Shown here one piece after another: positions 1 through 11,800 of a stretch of DNA of 64,000 nt (position 1 is the stretch's first letter; every line of letters starts with the position of its first letter). This DNA is from Mytilus galloprovincialis (taxonomy: Eukaryota; Mollusca; Bivalvia; Mytilida; Mytilidae). The position numbers and the translations under genes are program-made. Under the pieces are notes generated by a model. That model was not told where the DNA came from and made no database searches. It saw only the letters and a list, made by a program, of their open reading frames with translations. The stretch is from assembly GCF_965363235.1 (NCBI RefSeq), contig NC_134840.1:59638793-59702792 (forward strand), written 5' to 3'.

Positions 1-3
1 ACG

Positions 4-557
4 TAATATCCCGAAAACAAGATGATATATCCCAAGAAAAAGATTTTCTATGGTGTTATGTTACTTTTTATAGTGGTTTACTACTTTTGACAATATGAAA
101 GAATACTACTTATCGATATTACTCGTTTTTATTCAATAAAAATGCAATTTCAGCTTTGTTAAACATCATTCGATTAACTACGTCTCTTCGAGCATTGTAT
201 ATTTCGGGAGTCAGTCGGACGCGAAATCTAGACCGCTGCAAAACGGACATGAATACAATTGCAACTCCCCTCGAAAGGCTAGCTCCATTAAAAGTATTTA
301 AGTCCTTTTCGAAAGCAGTCTCATCAAATTGTAAATTACTGCAATCGTTTGAGCCAATTTGACATATGACAACATGAGGCGCGTAATGTACAAATAGGAC
401 TGATTCAATTTCAGTAATCAACCTTTTGATAGTAGCTCCCGGATAGCCATAAACCTTAGTCGTTGTATGCTGTTACATTAATTGAAGCAAAAAAACACCT
501 TGAACACCAATAAAAATCTTTTTCTCGGGATATATCATCTTGTTTTCGGGATATTAC
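4..557. mobile_element. Inverted-repeat-bounded element with SGNH-like fragment
   Basis: Bases 4-47 and 514-557 form a near-perfect inverted repeat of about 44 bp (left end TAATATCCCGAAAACAAGAT, right end its complement). The interior carries a minus-strand SGNH-like reading frame. The left end lies almost at the window edge, so the true boundary may extend outside. Superfamily not recognised. Confidence 0.5.
119..474 (-). pseudogene. SGNH/GDSL hydrolase-like domain fragment
   Basis: The minus-strand frame is open from about 474 down to the stop near 119. It contains a glycine block (KVYGYPGATIKRL), a hydrophobic strand and GSNDCSN, which resembles block III (GxND) of SGNH esterases. The N-terminal GDS block with the nucleophile serine and the C-terminal DxxH block are not visible, so this is a fragment rather than a working enzyme. 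SGNH-type domains occur in several metazoan retroelements as well as in host esterases. The flanking inverted repeats favour a mobile-element origin. Family assignment rests on short motifs only. Confidence 0.45.
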
Positions 558-1064
558 CTTTTTCTCGTATTTCTCGGGAAATCGTGGTATCCAGAGACAA
601 GACACTCTGCAACCCTTGAAAATACAAATCCGCACCATTGTTGGTCTTCAGAAACTTTGTGACCAAAACAAATTGCTTCTGTTTTTTTCTCTCTATTTTC
701 AAGTCATCATATTAAAATTAAGATTGCTGAGTTCACTAATAATACATGTACAACAACAAAAGCTAAAATCATGAAAATTTAACTTGACCTGCATTTAGTC
801 ACAGGAAACAACATATCTAAATTTGAAGAAAAAAAATTCTGATCGTTTTCATGTAAATGTCAAATGAATGAATATTATGTAACATATCCTCATGTCAGGT
901 TTATTGTAAAAAAATGCTATTTTAAAGTCATAATAAACGAGTGACCAGTGAAAAATAAAGTTATTCCAATTCTTGAATCAATGCATACAAACATCATAAA
1001 ACTAAGTCTTCTATGCACGATTTTATCATTTTTTTCGCATAAATTTCGTATAATCGTCATTTTT
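558..1064. other. AT-rich spacer
   Basis: I see no coding signal, tandem repeat or inverted repeat in this stretch. Confidence 0.4.
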
Positions 1065-2875
1065 AGCTCACCTGGCCCGAAGGGCCAAGTGAGCTTTTCC
1101 CATCACTTTGCGTCCGTCGTCGTCGTCTGTCGTCCGTCGTCTGTCGTCCGTCGTCGTTAACTTTTACAAAAATCTTCTCCTCTGAAACTACTAATCCAAA
1201 TTGAACCAAACTTGGCCACAATCATCATTGGGGTATCTAGTTTAAAAAATGTGTGGCGTGACCCGGTCAACCAACCAAGATGGCCGCCACGGCTAAAAAT
1301 AGAACATAGGGGTAAAATGCAGTTTTTGGCTTATAACTCAAAAGCCAAAGCATTTAGAGGAAATTTGACGGGGGTAAAAATGTTTATCAGGTCAAGATCT
1401 ATCTGCCCTGAAATTTTCAGATGAATCGGTCAACCCGTTGTTGGGTTGCTGCCCCTGAATTGGTAATTTTGAGGAAATTTTGCTGTTTTTGGTTATTATC
1501 TTGAATATTATTATAGATAGAGATAAACTGTAAACAGCAATAATGTTCGGCAAAGTTAGATTTACAAATAAGTCAACATGATTGAAATGGTCAATTGACC
1601 CCTTTAGGAGTTATTGCCCTTTATAGTCAATTTTTAACCATTTTTCATAAATCTAAGTAATCTTTTACAAAAATCTTCTCCTCTGAAACTACAGGGCCAA
1701 ATTAATCCAAACTTGGCCACAATCATCTTTGGGGTATCTAGTTAAAAAAATGTGTGGCGTGACCCAGTCAACCAACCAAGATGGCCGCCACGGCTAAAAA
1801 TAGAACATAGGGGTAAAATGCAGTTTTTGGCTTATAAATCAAAAACCAAAGCATTTAGAGGAAATCTGACGTGGTGTAAAAATGTTCATCAGGTCAAGAT
1901 CTATCTGCCCTGAAATTTTCAGATGAACCGGTCAACCTGTTGTTGGGTTGCTGCCCCTGAATTGGTAATTTTGAGGAAATTTTGCTGTTTTTGGTTATTA
2001 TCTTGAATATTATTATAGATAGAGATAAACTGTAAACAGCAATAATGTTCATCAAAGTAAGATTTACAAATAAGTCAACATGACCGAAATGGTCAGTTGA
2101 CCCCTTTAGGAGTTATTGCCCTTTATAGTCAATTTTTAACCATTTTTCGTAAATCTTAGTTATCGTTTACAAAAATCTTCTCCTCCGAAATTACTGGGCC
2201 AAATTAATTCAAACTTGGCCACAATCATCTTTGATGTACCTTGTTTGAAAAGTGTGTCCGATGACCTGGCCATCCAACCAAGATGGCCACCACGGCTAAA
2301 AATAGAACAGGGGTAAAATGTAGTTTTTTGCTTATAACTCTGAAACCAAATCATTTAGAGGAAATCTGACAAGGAGTTAAATTGTTTATCAAGTCAATAT
2401 ATATCTGCCCTGAAATATTCAAATGAATTGGACAACCAGTTGTTGGGTTGCTGCCCTCCAATTGGTAATTTTTAAAGAAATTTTGCTGTTTTTGGTTATC
2501 ATCTTGACTACTATTATAGATAGCGATAAACTGTTAACAGCGATAATGTTCATCAAAGTAAGATCTACAAATAAGTCAACATGACCTAAATGGTCAATTG
2601 ACCCCTTAAGGAGTTATTGCCCTTTATAGTCAATTTTTAACAATTTTCATTAATTTGGTAAATTTATGTAAATTTTTACCAAATATTTTTCTCTGTTACT
2701 AATGGGCAAAGTTCATTATAGATATAATTGTAAGAAGCAAGAACGTTCAGTAAAGTAAGAACTTCAAACACATCACCATCACCAAAATACAATTTTGTCA
2801 TGAATCCATTTGTGTCCTTTGCTTAATATGCACATAGACCAAGGTGAGCGACACAGGCTCTTTAGAGCCTCTAGT
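1065..2875. mobile_element. Dispersed bivalve element with three 501-bp internal repeats
   Basis: It opens with AGCTCACCTGGCCCGAAGGG and closes with AAGGTGAGCGACACAGGCTC followed by TTTAGAGCCTCTAG, so AGCTCACCT and AGGTGAGC are inverted at the two ends. A GTCGTC/CGTCCGTCGT microsatellite follows the left end. Inside are three tandem copies of a unit beginning TTTTACAAAAATCTTCTCCT, at about 1162, 1663 and 2165 (period 501-502 bp), the third more diverged. Short frames inside it do not look like genes. Confidence 0.7.
1162..2665. repeat. Tandem repeat, period about 501 bp, three units
   Basis: Three units, each with the landmarks CAAACTTGGCCACAATCATC, CAACCAAGATGGCC, GTTGTTGGGTTGCTGCCC and CCCTTTAGGAGTTATTGCCC in the same order. 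Units 1 and 2 are closest to each other. Confidence 0.75.
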
Positions 2876-3555
2876 TTTTCAATTCGTCATTGTTGTGAAA
2901 ATATTGCAGGTACAATGTAATTAAAGTTCGTGTTTTGAAGCCAAAGTTTAACGATTGTCACCTGTTTGTCAACAAACAACAAATAAGTATGGATATTGAG
3001 CACATGTTTAACATGTACAATCAGATAATAGTTTATTTTAAGGACATCCATGCATATTGCAATCACTGGATTTTTACGAGATGAGTCACACTGAGGTCAC
3101 TTTGCATATGGAAAATATGTCGGGGATTTAAAAAAAAGTAAACTTCTTCTAAATATGAACAAATTAAAGAATTTTCTTCAGAAAAAAATATATGTACATA
3201 AGTTTTATATTGAAAACTATCCATTGAGTTATAAAAAACATGCATTATTTTTTTTTAATTTGAGGTTTCTTATGACTTTAAAGTATAGTTCTATTCAAAA
3301 TTAATAATTCAATTAATTTGTACCTGAAATAATGAAGATTATTTTAACATTATCCTTGCACATTTTTTTGTCTTAATGATGACACATAAATGTATAAGTA
3401 ACAACTATCAGATCAAGTAAACAAATGCACACACATCTAAAACCAACTTAGGCTGTTCACTTTTTGAAAAATTACTTAAACTATATTTTTTATAGCAATG
3501 TAGATAATATCATGATTTCCCCAATTATTTTAGCTTTTGTAAATTGAAATTTAAC
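2876..3555. other. AT-rich spacer upstream of WDR53
   Basis: The 5' untranslated exon and promoter of WDR53 should lie here or further left, because the coding exon starts at a splice acceptor. I could not place them. Confidence 0.35.
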
Positions 3556-3562
3556 TATATAA

Positions 3563-3630
3563 AAACAAGAATATGTGGTATGGTTGCCAATGAGGCAACT
3601 TTCTATTTAAGACCAAATTAAAGAAGCAAT
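3563..3630 (+). repeat. Short dispersed repeat (ATGTGGTATGGTTGCCAATGAG type)
   Basis: Resembles the segment at 40398-40500 (AGGAAGATGTGGTGTGAGTG, then CCAATGAGACAACTCTC) and one at 51645-51790. I associate this family with mussel genomes from memory. Confidence 0.45.
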
Positions 3631-3664
3631 GTTATCAACTTCACATCTTTGCTATCTATTTCTG

Positions 3665-3671
3665 TTTTTAG
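3665..3671 (+). promoter_or_regulatory. 3' splice site before WDR53 coding exon
   Basis: The pyrimidine-rich tract TATTTCTGTTTTTAG ends two bases before the start codon. This implies an upstream untranslated exon and decides the start. Confidence 0.65.
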
Positions 3672-3672
3672 A

Positions 3673-4716
3673 ATGACAGCAACATTAACAGGAGGTCATA
3701 CTGCATCTGTTCTTTGTGTTGACATCGATAAGACGGCATCCTTTCTTGCAAGTGGTAGTGAAAATGGAGAACTTTGTATTTGGAAATCGGATGGATCACT
3801 TCTTAAAAAGATAGAACATATTGACACTGGTTGTACATCTGTATGTTTCTCTAAAGAGAAGGAGAATATTTTATATGTTTCCTTTGATGAAAAAATTAAA
3901 GTTTATGACATTAAGAACTTGGAAGACCCAGTTGATTGTTTTGAATTTAATCAGGAAGAGATTAATCAGATTGTATTGGATGAGAAAGAAAAATATTTAG
4001 CAGCATGTGATGATTCAGGGGAGATAAAAATAGTTGATTTATATGACAAAAAAGTATTCAAGACACTGCGATCAAAGCATACAAACATTTGTTCTACTGC
4101 TTGTTTCCGACCACGTAAACCATGGGAGATAATCACTGGTGGCCTAGACTCGAAATTAATCCATTGGGATTTTTCTCGCCCAAAATGTGTTGATCAGTTT
4201 AACATGCAAGAATTGCAGAGCGTCAATGCAGAAGGTGATGCTTATATGTTTAATCCTCCCCTTGTTCACAACCTTGCAGCATCATTAGATGGCCATTATT
4301 TAGCAGCAGCCTTAGAAAATGGACATGTAGCAGTTTTTGACATTTCAAGAAAAAATATTAGAGAACTGTATAGTCTTCATGCTCATTCACAAGGAACATC
4401 TCAAGTACACTTTCTGTCAAATAAAAAGTTAATTTCTGGTGGTAATGATTGTAGCATTTGCATATGGGATTTAGAAAAGGCAGATCAAGTAGAAACAGAG
4501 TCAGCTACAAATGGAGACGCAACTTCAAATGGACATACAAATGGGGAGGACGTTAGAAATGAATCTGTGTCTGAAGCAGCTAAAATAGCTGAGATTCAAC
4601 ATGTTGGAAAAATTAACTGGATGAAACCATTTGTTTTGGATGGTTCTCAGAAAATTGCCATAGCTGATCAATCTCCAAATGTTACTATTTTGAATTTTGA
4701 ACTAGAGGAAATTTAA
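3673..4716 (+). CDS. WDR53: WD repeat-containing protein 53
   Basis: 347 aa in a single coding exon. A WD40 beta-propeller protein of little-studied function; the human protein (about 358 aa) has been linked to DDB1-CUL4 ubiquitin ligase as a possible substrate receptor, which is not testable here. WD-type strand ends are visible as LCIW near residue 36, then IKIVDL, LIHWDF, VAVFDI and ICIWDL near residue 263. Features specific to WDR53 match human by recall: GGHTASVLC near the start, EEINQIV, DDSGEIKI, NICSTACFRP, FNPPLVHN and C-terminal KINW. The open frame extends up to 3649, but TTTTTAG at 3665-3671 is a splice acceptor directly before the ATG at 3673, and homology starts there, so that ATG is chosen. 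A low-complexity Asn/Gly/Glu insert sits between the last two blades. It is convergent with EIF4E2. Confidence 0.93.
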   Translation: MTATLTGGHTASVLCVDIDKTASFLASGSENGELCIWKSDGSLLKKIEHIDTGCTSVCFSKEKENILYVSFDEKIKVYDIKNLEDPVDCFEFNQEEINQIVLDEKEKYLAACDDSGEIKIVDLYDKKVFKTLRSKHTNICSTACFRPRKPWEIITGGLDSKLIHWDFSRPKCVDQFNMQELQSVNAEGDAYMFNPPLVHNLAASLDGHYLAAALENGHVAVFDISRKNIRELYSLHAHSQGTSQVHFLSNKKLISGGNDCSICIWDLEKADQVETESATNGDATSNGHTNGEDVRNESVSEAAKIAEIQHVGKINWMKPFVLDGSQKIAIADQSPNVTILNFELEEI

Positions 4717-5569
4717 TCAAGATTCTGGCAAAACTGTTTAAATTATAAATTTTGCTTTTGATTTAAAGTTGTCAGTCAGTTCTTGGAAAATAAAAAGGTT
4801 ATTTATCATGTTTATGTAGTTCCTAGATAATATTAAATATTCCTCTGATTCATCAACTAAAATTTATAAGAAAGTTGAATAGCTCCTGACAAAATAAATT
4901 TTAGTTGTATTGTGCATGAAATGAACATGATTTGATAGTCTATTTCCTGAAACCATGCAAGTTAAAATCATATATTAACATAACTATTGTCAAATTCAAA
5001 ATTAATGCATGAATTTATTATTGCAAATCTTTGACCATTTGTAAAAATGTGAAGTCTTATTAAACCATTTTTTTTTAAATTATGGAGGAAAATCACATAT
5101 GAAAATGTGATTTGTAATTATTACAAACCAGCTGATTATGTAGTATTTATTTGCATTAAAAAACATCTTAATATTATTATAATGTTTGAATCAACAGTAT
5201 ACATATGTCAGGTCTGTCAATATTACCAGTAAGACTTCTAGTTTTATCCTTATCTAGAGGAATTTAAAAAAAAAAAACTTTTTGTTTCATGTTCTTCTGT
5301 AAACTAATCTTTTTTATTCATCAAGTGTACATGTATATATATTTTGAAAACAAAAGGTACATGTACATGAAAATGTTTTATGTATGCACAATGTATATAT
5401 AATTTAAAGATTTATTTATGGAGATTTTGCTGAGTATATACTTATCTAACAAGCTGATAGAAATTGACTAATTTAGAATTGCATATTATTTTCATTAACT
5501 CGATTTTTGTTTTGATCTGACATAAAATGGTGTGCGATTGTTATATGAGTGCTATGAATTGTATCTATG

Positions 5570-5575
5570 AATAAA
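5570..5575 (+). terminator. Candidate poly(A) signal of WDR53
   Basis: AATAAA about 850 bp after the stop, followed by T-rich sequence. An earlier AATAAA near 4788 is an alternative. Confidence 0.4.
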
Positions 5576-5687
5576 CTTTTTAACTTTTTTAATTGTGCTC
5601 TAATTTCTTCTTATGATAATACTCCAAAACATATATATTGTTATTGTAATATCTCAATGAGACAGCAACCACAAACACCTTAAGGAT

Positions 5688-6078
5688 GTTTGCTTATCAT
5701 GTTTTGTAATTTTTGTCAGATTTTCGGAATCTTCTAGTTTTATCCATTTGAATGCCTTAAAAAATTTTGCCCATTGACCCCCATTTTTCTTTTTATAAAT
5801 CTTTTACATGTATAATTATAAGCCATTTGTAAAAGTCCTATAAAATCCTTGTTATTTTTTAATGATTTTTGAGCACATAAACATGTCAATGATAAAGCTA
5901 TGAAAAATCAAGAGAGAACATTTTCCCGCCAAAATTTCAAAGGTTGATAACTCAAAAACAAGCACATTGACCTATATATTTTGTTGGCTCTTTTGGTTCC
6001 TTTAATAATCCCCTATCAATATATACTAGTGTTATGAAAAGCTTGTTATTTTGAAACTGAGTAGCGAACCTCCTTAAA
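5688..6078. mobile_element. MITE with about 25-bp imperfect terminal inverted repeats
   Basis: Left end CCTTAAGGATGTTTGCTTAT; right end GAGTAGCGAACCTCCTTAAAG, whose complement starts CTTTAAGGAGGTTCGCTACT. About 390 bp with no coding content. Confidence 0.5.
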
Positions 6079-6441
6079 GCAAGCATTTAAAGGATATAAT
6101 CTTCAACAAAAGACAAGTGACTTTACTAATGGTTAAGCTCTTAATTGTAAGAAGTCTCAAAACCTTTGAACAAATTTAACATACCACCAAATATTTGCCA
6201 TCAACTTTAAATTCCCTTCTAGACAAAAAGTTTAAAATGAGAAGAAATAAACCAAAATACCCATCACCTGAACAATTGAGATTCCACACAACAACTGGGC
6301 ATGGCTTGAATAGTGTCATATTGAAATCACTACCAGTTTCACTACCAGTTAAATAATCAAGAGGCCCACAAGTGCCTATCACATTCAAACCATCATGTTT
6401 AGGTGTCATGTCATGTTAATTATTTCAATATATTTAGTTTA

Positions 6442-6622
6442 GGGCTATTCCAGAAAAAAATGTATGGGGGGGTTGGAAGGCACATTATATTAATAATACA
6501 TGGGTGATGGGTATCAGAGCAACTTTTCACACTATAATTCTCAATTACAATTGTCTGGGTGGCGGGTGCTGACAAAAACTGCCTTCCAACCCCCCCAATA
6601 CATTTTTTTTCTGGAATAGCCC
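6442..6622. mobile_element. Harbinger-like MITE, copy 1
   Basis: Terminal inverted repeats start GGGCTATTCCAGAAAAAAAT and extend about 45 bp to a GGTTGGAAGGCA block. It is flanked by TTA on both sides (6439-6441 and 6623-6625). A 3-bp TWA duplication is typical of PIF/Harbinger. Copies 2 and 3 are at 7677 and 29737. Confidence 0.75.
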
Positions 6623-6625
6623 TTA

Positions 6626-7676
6626 TACCAATCTGTTTAAGTTTTCAAGATATCTTAATATTGTGTGGCATTATTGAGTATTGGTTTGTACAATTACATA
6701 AATATCAAGTGTTTTAGCAAAGAATTCCTCTCAAGTAGGTGCTGGGAGCAATGAGGTGAGAATTTTTTTGGTTCCATATTGAAGACCTCATTGTGACTGA
6801 AATGAAGAGCAGCAATTAAGTGTTGTTCTTTTAGTTAATGCAAGTTTTGCTCTGCAGGTACTGATTTTGTCTCCTGGAAGGATACCCCATATTCTTTTGT
6901 TTTTCTATTATAAAAGCAATTTTTTTTTATTCAAGAAGACAGTTCATCTCCAAAGAATTTAAATACCCTAACTGGGTTGACACTCGTGAATGTTTTTCCT
7001 TTCACAATATAACATATTTGGAACAAGCCATTATGCATATCTTAGTTTAAGCTAAAAACAAGGGATTTGAAGAAAATATAATCATTACCACCTTCCAGAA
7101 ATGAACAAAATCATTACTAAAATAGAATATCTGGAGCTTTACCTTACTTATGACTGAGCAGCTATATTTAGTAGTAGCTGCAAAAAAGAAGAGTTGTGGG
7201 ACAGAAATCTATTTTGCTGTTCTTGTTTGAAGGTAAGACAAGTGAATTGTATTTAATGACAGTCCAATCAGTTTTATTCTAACTGAATAATAAATAAAAT
7301 AAAAAGTGTTATCCTTTTATTTAAAATAGACTATGTAAAATATCACATTTTTTATGATAATTCATAAATGTAGTCCTGTTGATTGTTATCTATACATCGC
7401 ATTTTCATGGTTTGAATTATGCTAATAATCAGCTGTCAAGAATTCACAATATGCCACTTTTAAAAGCATACTGCTAGAACAACAAATCTCAGAATATTAA
7501 GATAATGAAAAGGGAGGACGATTTACATGATGTTAGGTTTTTACAAAATTTCATAAAATGACAATTAAAAAAAACCTTGTTCTCTGCTAAAGATGGCACC
7601 AAAAATAATATGTATTAGGACAAATAAAGTCCCACATCTCTTGGAGAAAATTCAGAAAAATTTAGAAAGCCAGTTA
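6626..7676. other. Intergenic spacer between MITE copies
   Basis: AT-rich, no gene seen. It lies between WDR53 and EIF4E2, which are convergent, so unmapped 3' UTR sequence may extend here. Confidence 0.35.
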
Positions 7677-7867
7677 GGGCTATTCCAGAAAAAAAATGCA
7701 TGGGAGGGTTGGAAGGCACGTTATATTAATAATACATGGGTGATGGGTATCAGAGCAACTTGTCACATGTATAATGCACTAGGATTCTCAATTACAATTG
7801 TCTGGGTTGTGGGTGCTGTGACAAACTGCCTTCCAACCCCACCATACATTTTTTTCTGGAATAGCCC
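7677..7867. mobile_element. Harbinger-like MITE, copy 2
   Basis: Same termini and interior as the element at 6442, with TTA at 7674-7676 and 7868-7870. A 92-codon open frame running into it is not a gene. Confidence 0.75.
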
Positions 7868-7870
7868 TTA

Positions 7871-8860
7871 GGAAATTGTACATGCAAAAATCCAATATTA
7901 AAAACAAACCAACTTTTTATGCGAAGAGCTATTTTGAAAGATTTAAGTCTGTAAACTATGCTTCATACCTAAGTATCGTTTAAATTGAAATGGACCTTGC
8001 AAAAATTGCCTTCATGGAACTAAACATTTCTTAAATTCTTGGAGCTTGAATTATTTAGATACAAGCCTGAACTAGTGGATTTTAAAATTCCTATAAATCT
8101 TGAATAACAAATCTGAGAAAACATACATTCAGAAGGGCTCTTTTTTTGAATAAATTATGTGTAAACAATTTACAATGATCTATTAATTGAGACAACTATA
8201 CAAGTAACAATTGTGTCAATATCCACCTGCATGTCTGGGATCAGCCCATGTCTGCAACCATTTCCCATAATCTTATACCATGGCATATATAAAGTGTAAA
8301 GACTTAAAGCGTCATAAACTACAATTAAATTATACATGTATGCCTGAGTTCAGATCTCATACAAGTGAGATAAGATCACATACTTTTGTGCAAGGATGCA
8401 ATTTTGTTTCATAGTAAGAGACCTACAATCATATATCTTAGTTGAAAGATGCATTTTTTTCACCTCCGACTATAATAAGTCACTGATATTTTCAATCTAT
8501 TTAGCAAACAATTTTACATAATTACACAGAATACCAAATCTTTTCATCAAGCATGGATGTATAAATACTTTACTGATAACTAATACAACATAGAGTATTC
8601 TCTCAAAGTTATTTTATAATATAAATGAACACTTCTGCCTTTTTACTGTACAACTATTAGTCACAATTAACAGCTAATGCATGTATGATGAGTATTTCTC
8701 AACATATACATTATTTTATATTGTCCAAAATCCATTCTTTAACATTAACAACATAAAATTTGTATCACAAACTTCCTATGTGCCATTCTTAAAACATTTG
8801 TCACTATTCTGTTAAAATGTCTAAAATCTGTCCGTTAATTTTTTGTTAAAAAATTCACTG
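7871..8860. other. EIF4E2 3' flank / probable 3' UTR
   Basis: AT-rich sequence downstream (minus strand) of the EIF4E2 stop. No clear poly(A) signal could be assigned. Confidence 0.35.
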
Positions 8861-11800
8861 TCACCTCATGAAGATATCTGTATTTCTAAAACTGGAGTTG
8901 TCTCTGAAAAATACAAATTAAAATGCAATTTTAGATGAGGAAACATTAAGGAATATGAGTTAAAGATGTATTGAACAGTATACAGACCCTGCGAGTCATA
9001 ACACACTATAATGGTATTAATAATAAAGAAGAAAGTTGCATATCAAACAAGATTACAAAGACAAATATCTTTGATTGAACTCAATATATAAGATAAAAGA
9101 ATCGACTCCAATCATCCAGTGGACAGGTTGACAAATACACCAGATATATCTAAAGAATACAGAGTAAACTGTGTGGTCATACAAGCATATCTACAACTTT
9201 CCATCTTTGTTCAGTGCAATGACAAAAATTTCACTACCTGAATATTTTTGGGGTTCGTATAAAATCGTTGAAAATTCAACAAGTAATGTTTACAAGAAGG
9301 ACAATCAATGCAATTTTCCATATCATTTATATTATAAGGGGAATAACTCGGGTAAAAACAGTTGATCCCAATGATTATAAATTGCTTCTAAAAATTGCTG
9401 AAAATTTTGTATATTTTTATGTATTTGTATTTGGTCTGAAATCTTTCATGCAAAGATTCTACTTCATCCTCAGATGTCTACTTACTTTATGCTATCATTA
9501 TGTGTTTTATATTCCATGATTGTGTTAGGAGGTAAATTAAGTATTCGTTTTAATGTGTCTCTGATTCTCGATGTAGTTACTTGGTCACAGGCAGTCCTAT
9601 TCCATAATGCTAAAATATCTTCCTGCAAAATATAGTCATCAAAGATCAAATTAAACATAAAATTGAGAACGGAAATGGGGAATGTGTCGAAGAGACAACA
9701 ACCCGACCAAATAAAAAACAACAGCAGAGGGTCACCAACAGGTCTTCAATGTAGCGAGAAATTCCCGCACCCGGAGGCGTCCTTCAGCTGGCCCCTAAAC
9801 AAATATATACTAGTCCAGTGATAATGAACGCCATACTAATTTCCAAATTGTACACAAGAAACTAAAATTAAAATAATACAAGACTAACAAAGGCCAGAGG
9901 CTCCTGACTTGGGACAGGCGCAAAAATGCGGCAGGGTTAAACATGTTTGTGAGATCTCAACCCTCCCCCTATACCTCTAACCAATGTAGAAAAGTAAACG
10001 CATAACATTAAGCACATTAAAATTCAGTTCAAGAGAAGTCCGAGTCTGATGTCAGAAGATGTAACCAAAGAAAATAAACAAAATGACAATAATACATAAA
10101 TAACAACAGACTACTAGCAGTTAACTGACATGCCAGCTCCAGACTTCAATTAAACTGACTAAAAGATTATGATTTCATCATATGAACATCAGGCACAATC
10201 CTTCCTGTTAGGGGTTTAGTATCATACCATCATAACATATATGAGAAGAACATAACCCGTGTCATGCCAACAACTGTTTTTAGAATAAATGTGTTTAGTT
10301 CCGATGCAAAGACCTTGTCAGTGACTCAATATTAACGCCAAAATATGCAATCTTTAATGACTTGACAACAGTATCGTAATTATATCCCTTCTTAATAAGT
10401 CTATTCAAAGGTTTTGTAAGTTTCTGAGGTGAATACTGACACCTTTGTGCTTTATGAAGAATATTTCCATAAAAAATTGGATGTGAAAATAGAAATACCT
10501 GAACTTATTAGAAGTCTGCATGTCTGAACTTATTAGAAGTCTGCATGTTAAGCTATATTTACGAATGATGTCTTTATACCAATGATAAAATTTAGTAAAT
10601 GTTTTGACTAGTTTGTGATTTCGAAAACCCTGGTGTAATTATTTTTCAGTAATACATAAATTTCTCTCGTTAAAATCTAAAACATTATTACATACACGAG
10701 CGAATCGTACAAGTTGAGATATATAAACACCGTAAGATAGTGACAAGGGAACGTCACCATCTATAAATACTTCAAAATGTTTTCTTTCTGCACCTCAGAG
10801 TGTACCTGGATACTTCAGGGTGTTAAAATAACCACATCTACGGATATGAACGTAGCTAACTTATAATACTACAATGGGTAACATAATAAAGTCTAATTTA
10901 TGAAGAAATTGATTATACAAATGTAATCAAGGTATGTAAATGACTAAAAACTCAAATAATTCCTGTCTCAATCTTTTTTAGGATTAAATCAGTATTGTAA
11001 TGTGGTTTTTTTTCATAATTCTTTTGAAATTTGAGGTTATTTATCCAATAACCAACATACCAGTTAATAAAATTGTTATTTGTATATGACGCTGAAATAA
11101 CTTGTTCATTTATACAATGTTTGCTCAAGAGTTATATAGAATTCACCACTGCATCTAGTATAATACAATACCTCTCATCTAGAGAAGTTGGTTTTCAAAC
11201 ATTTTTAAAACTGTTGAGAGAGTTGCACTATTGTATTGCACTAGATACGGTGGTGTGATCCGTTTCTCTAATGATTTTTATACAGCATGTTAGCAAACTG
11301 ATCTTTTTTTAAATGGTCTGTAAAAGGATCAAGTTCTTCTTTATCTAATGCTTCTACATCATTCATGGTGGGTTTTTTTGTGAAATAATTTACAAAATCA
11401 GAAGAAAGCAAGTTAATTTGATATCATTGTTAAATTTTGAGCAAAGAAGAACTGAGATCAAGCAAACCACATGTTGATTATAATAACAAATAAATAAACC
11501 ATTCAGAGAAAGTGTGAACTGGCTTATAATTAGATAAAATGATTATTACCTTGCCTTTGATTTTCAGTAAGTGCCAGTTTCCCAGAAAAAAACAGCTTTA
11601 TAGCTTGCTATTCTGAGTGAGTCAATGCTCCGTGTTGAAAGCCATTAAGGTACTTTGACCTACATGTATAATTGTTAACTTTTTATACATTGTGATTTGG
11701 TTTGGATTTGTTTTATTGGCATTTTCGTATAACATCTTCTTATTTATAGAGATGTAGTTGCTAAATTTGTGTTTAAATTTATAATCACTTTTATCACTAC

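Noticed and set aside
9482-9721. Reading the EIF4E2 exon 6 frame as a complete small protein
   Set aside because: Homology begins exactly at the CAG acceptor (9622) and the upstream part is intron; the in-frame stop after DSIK lies inside the donor site.
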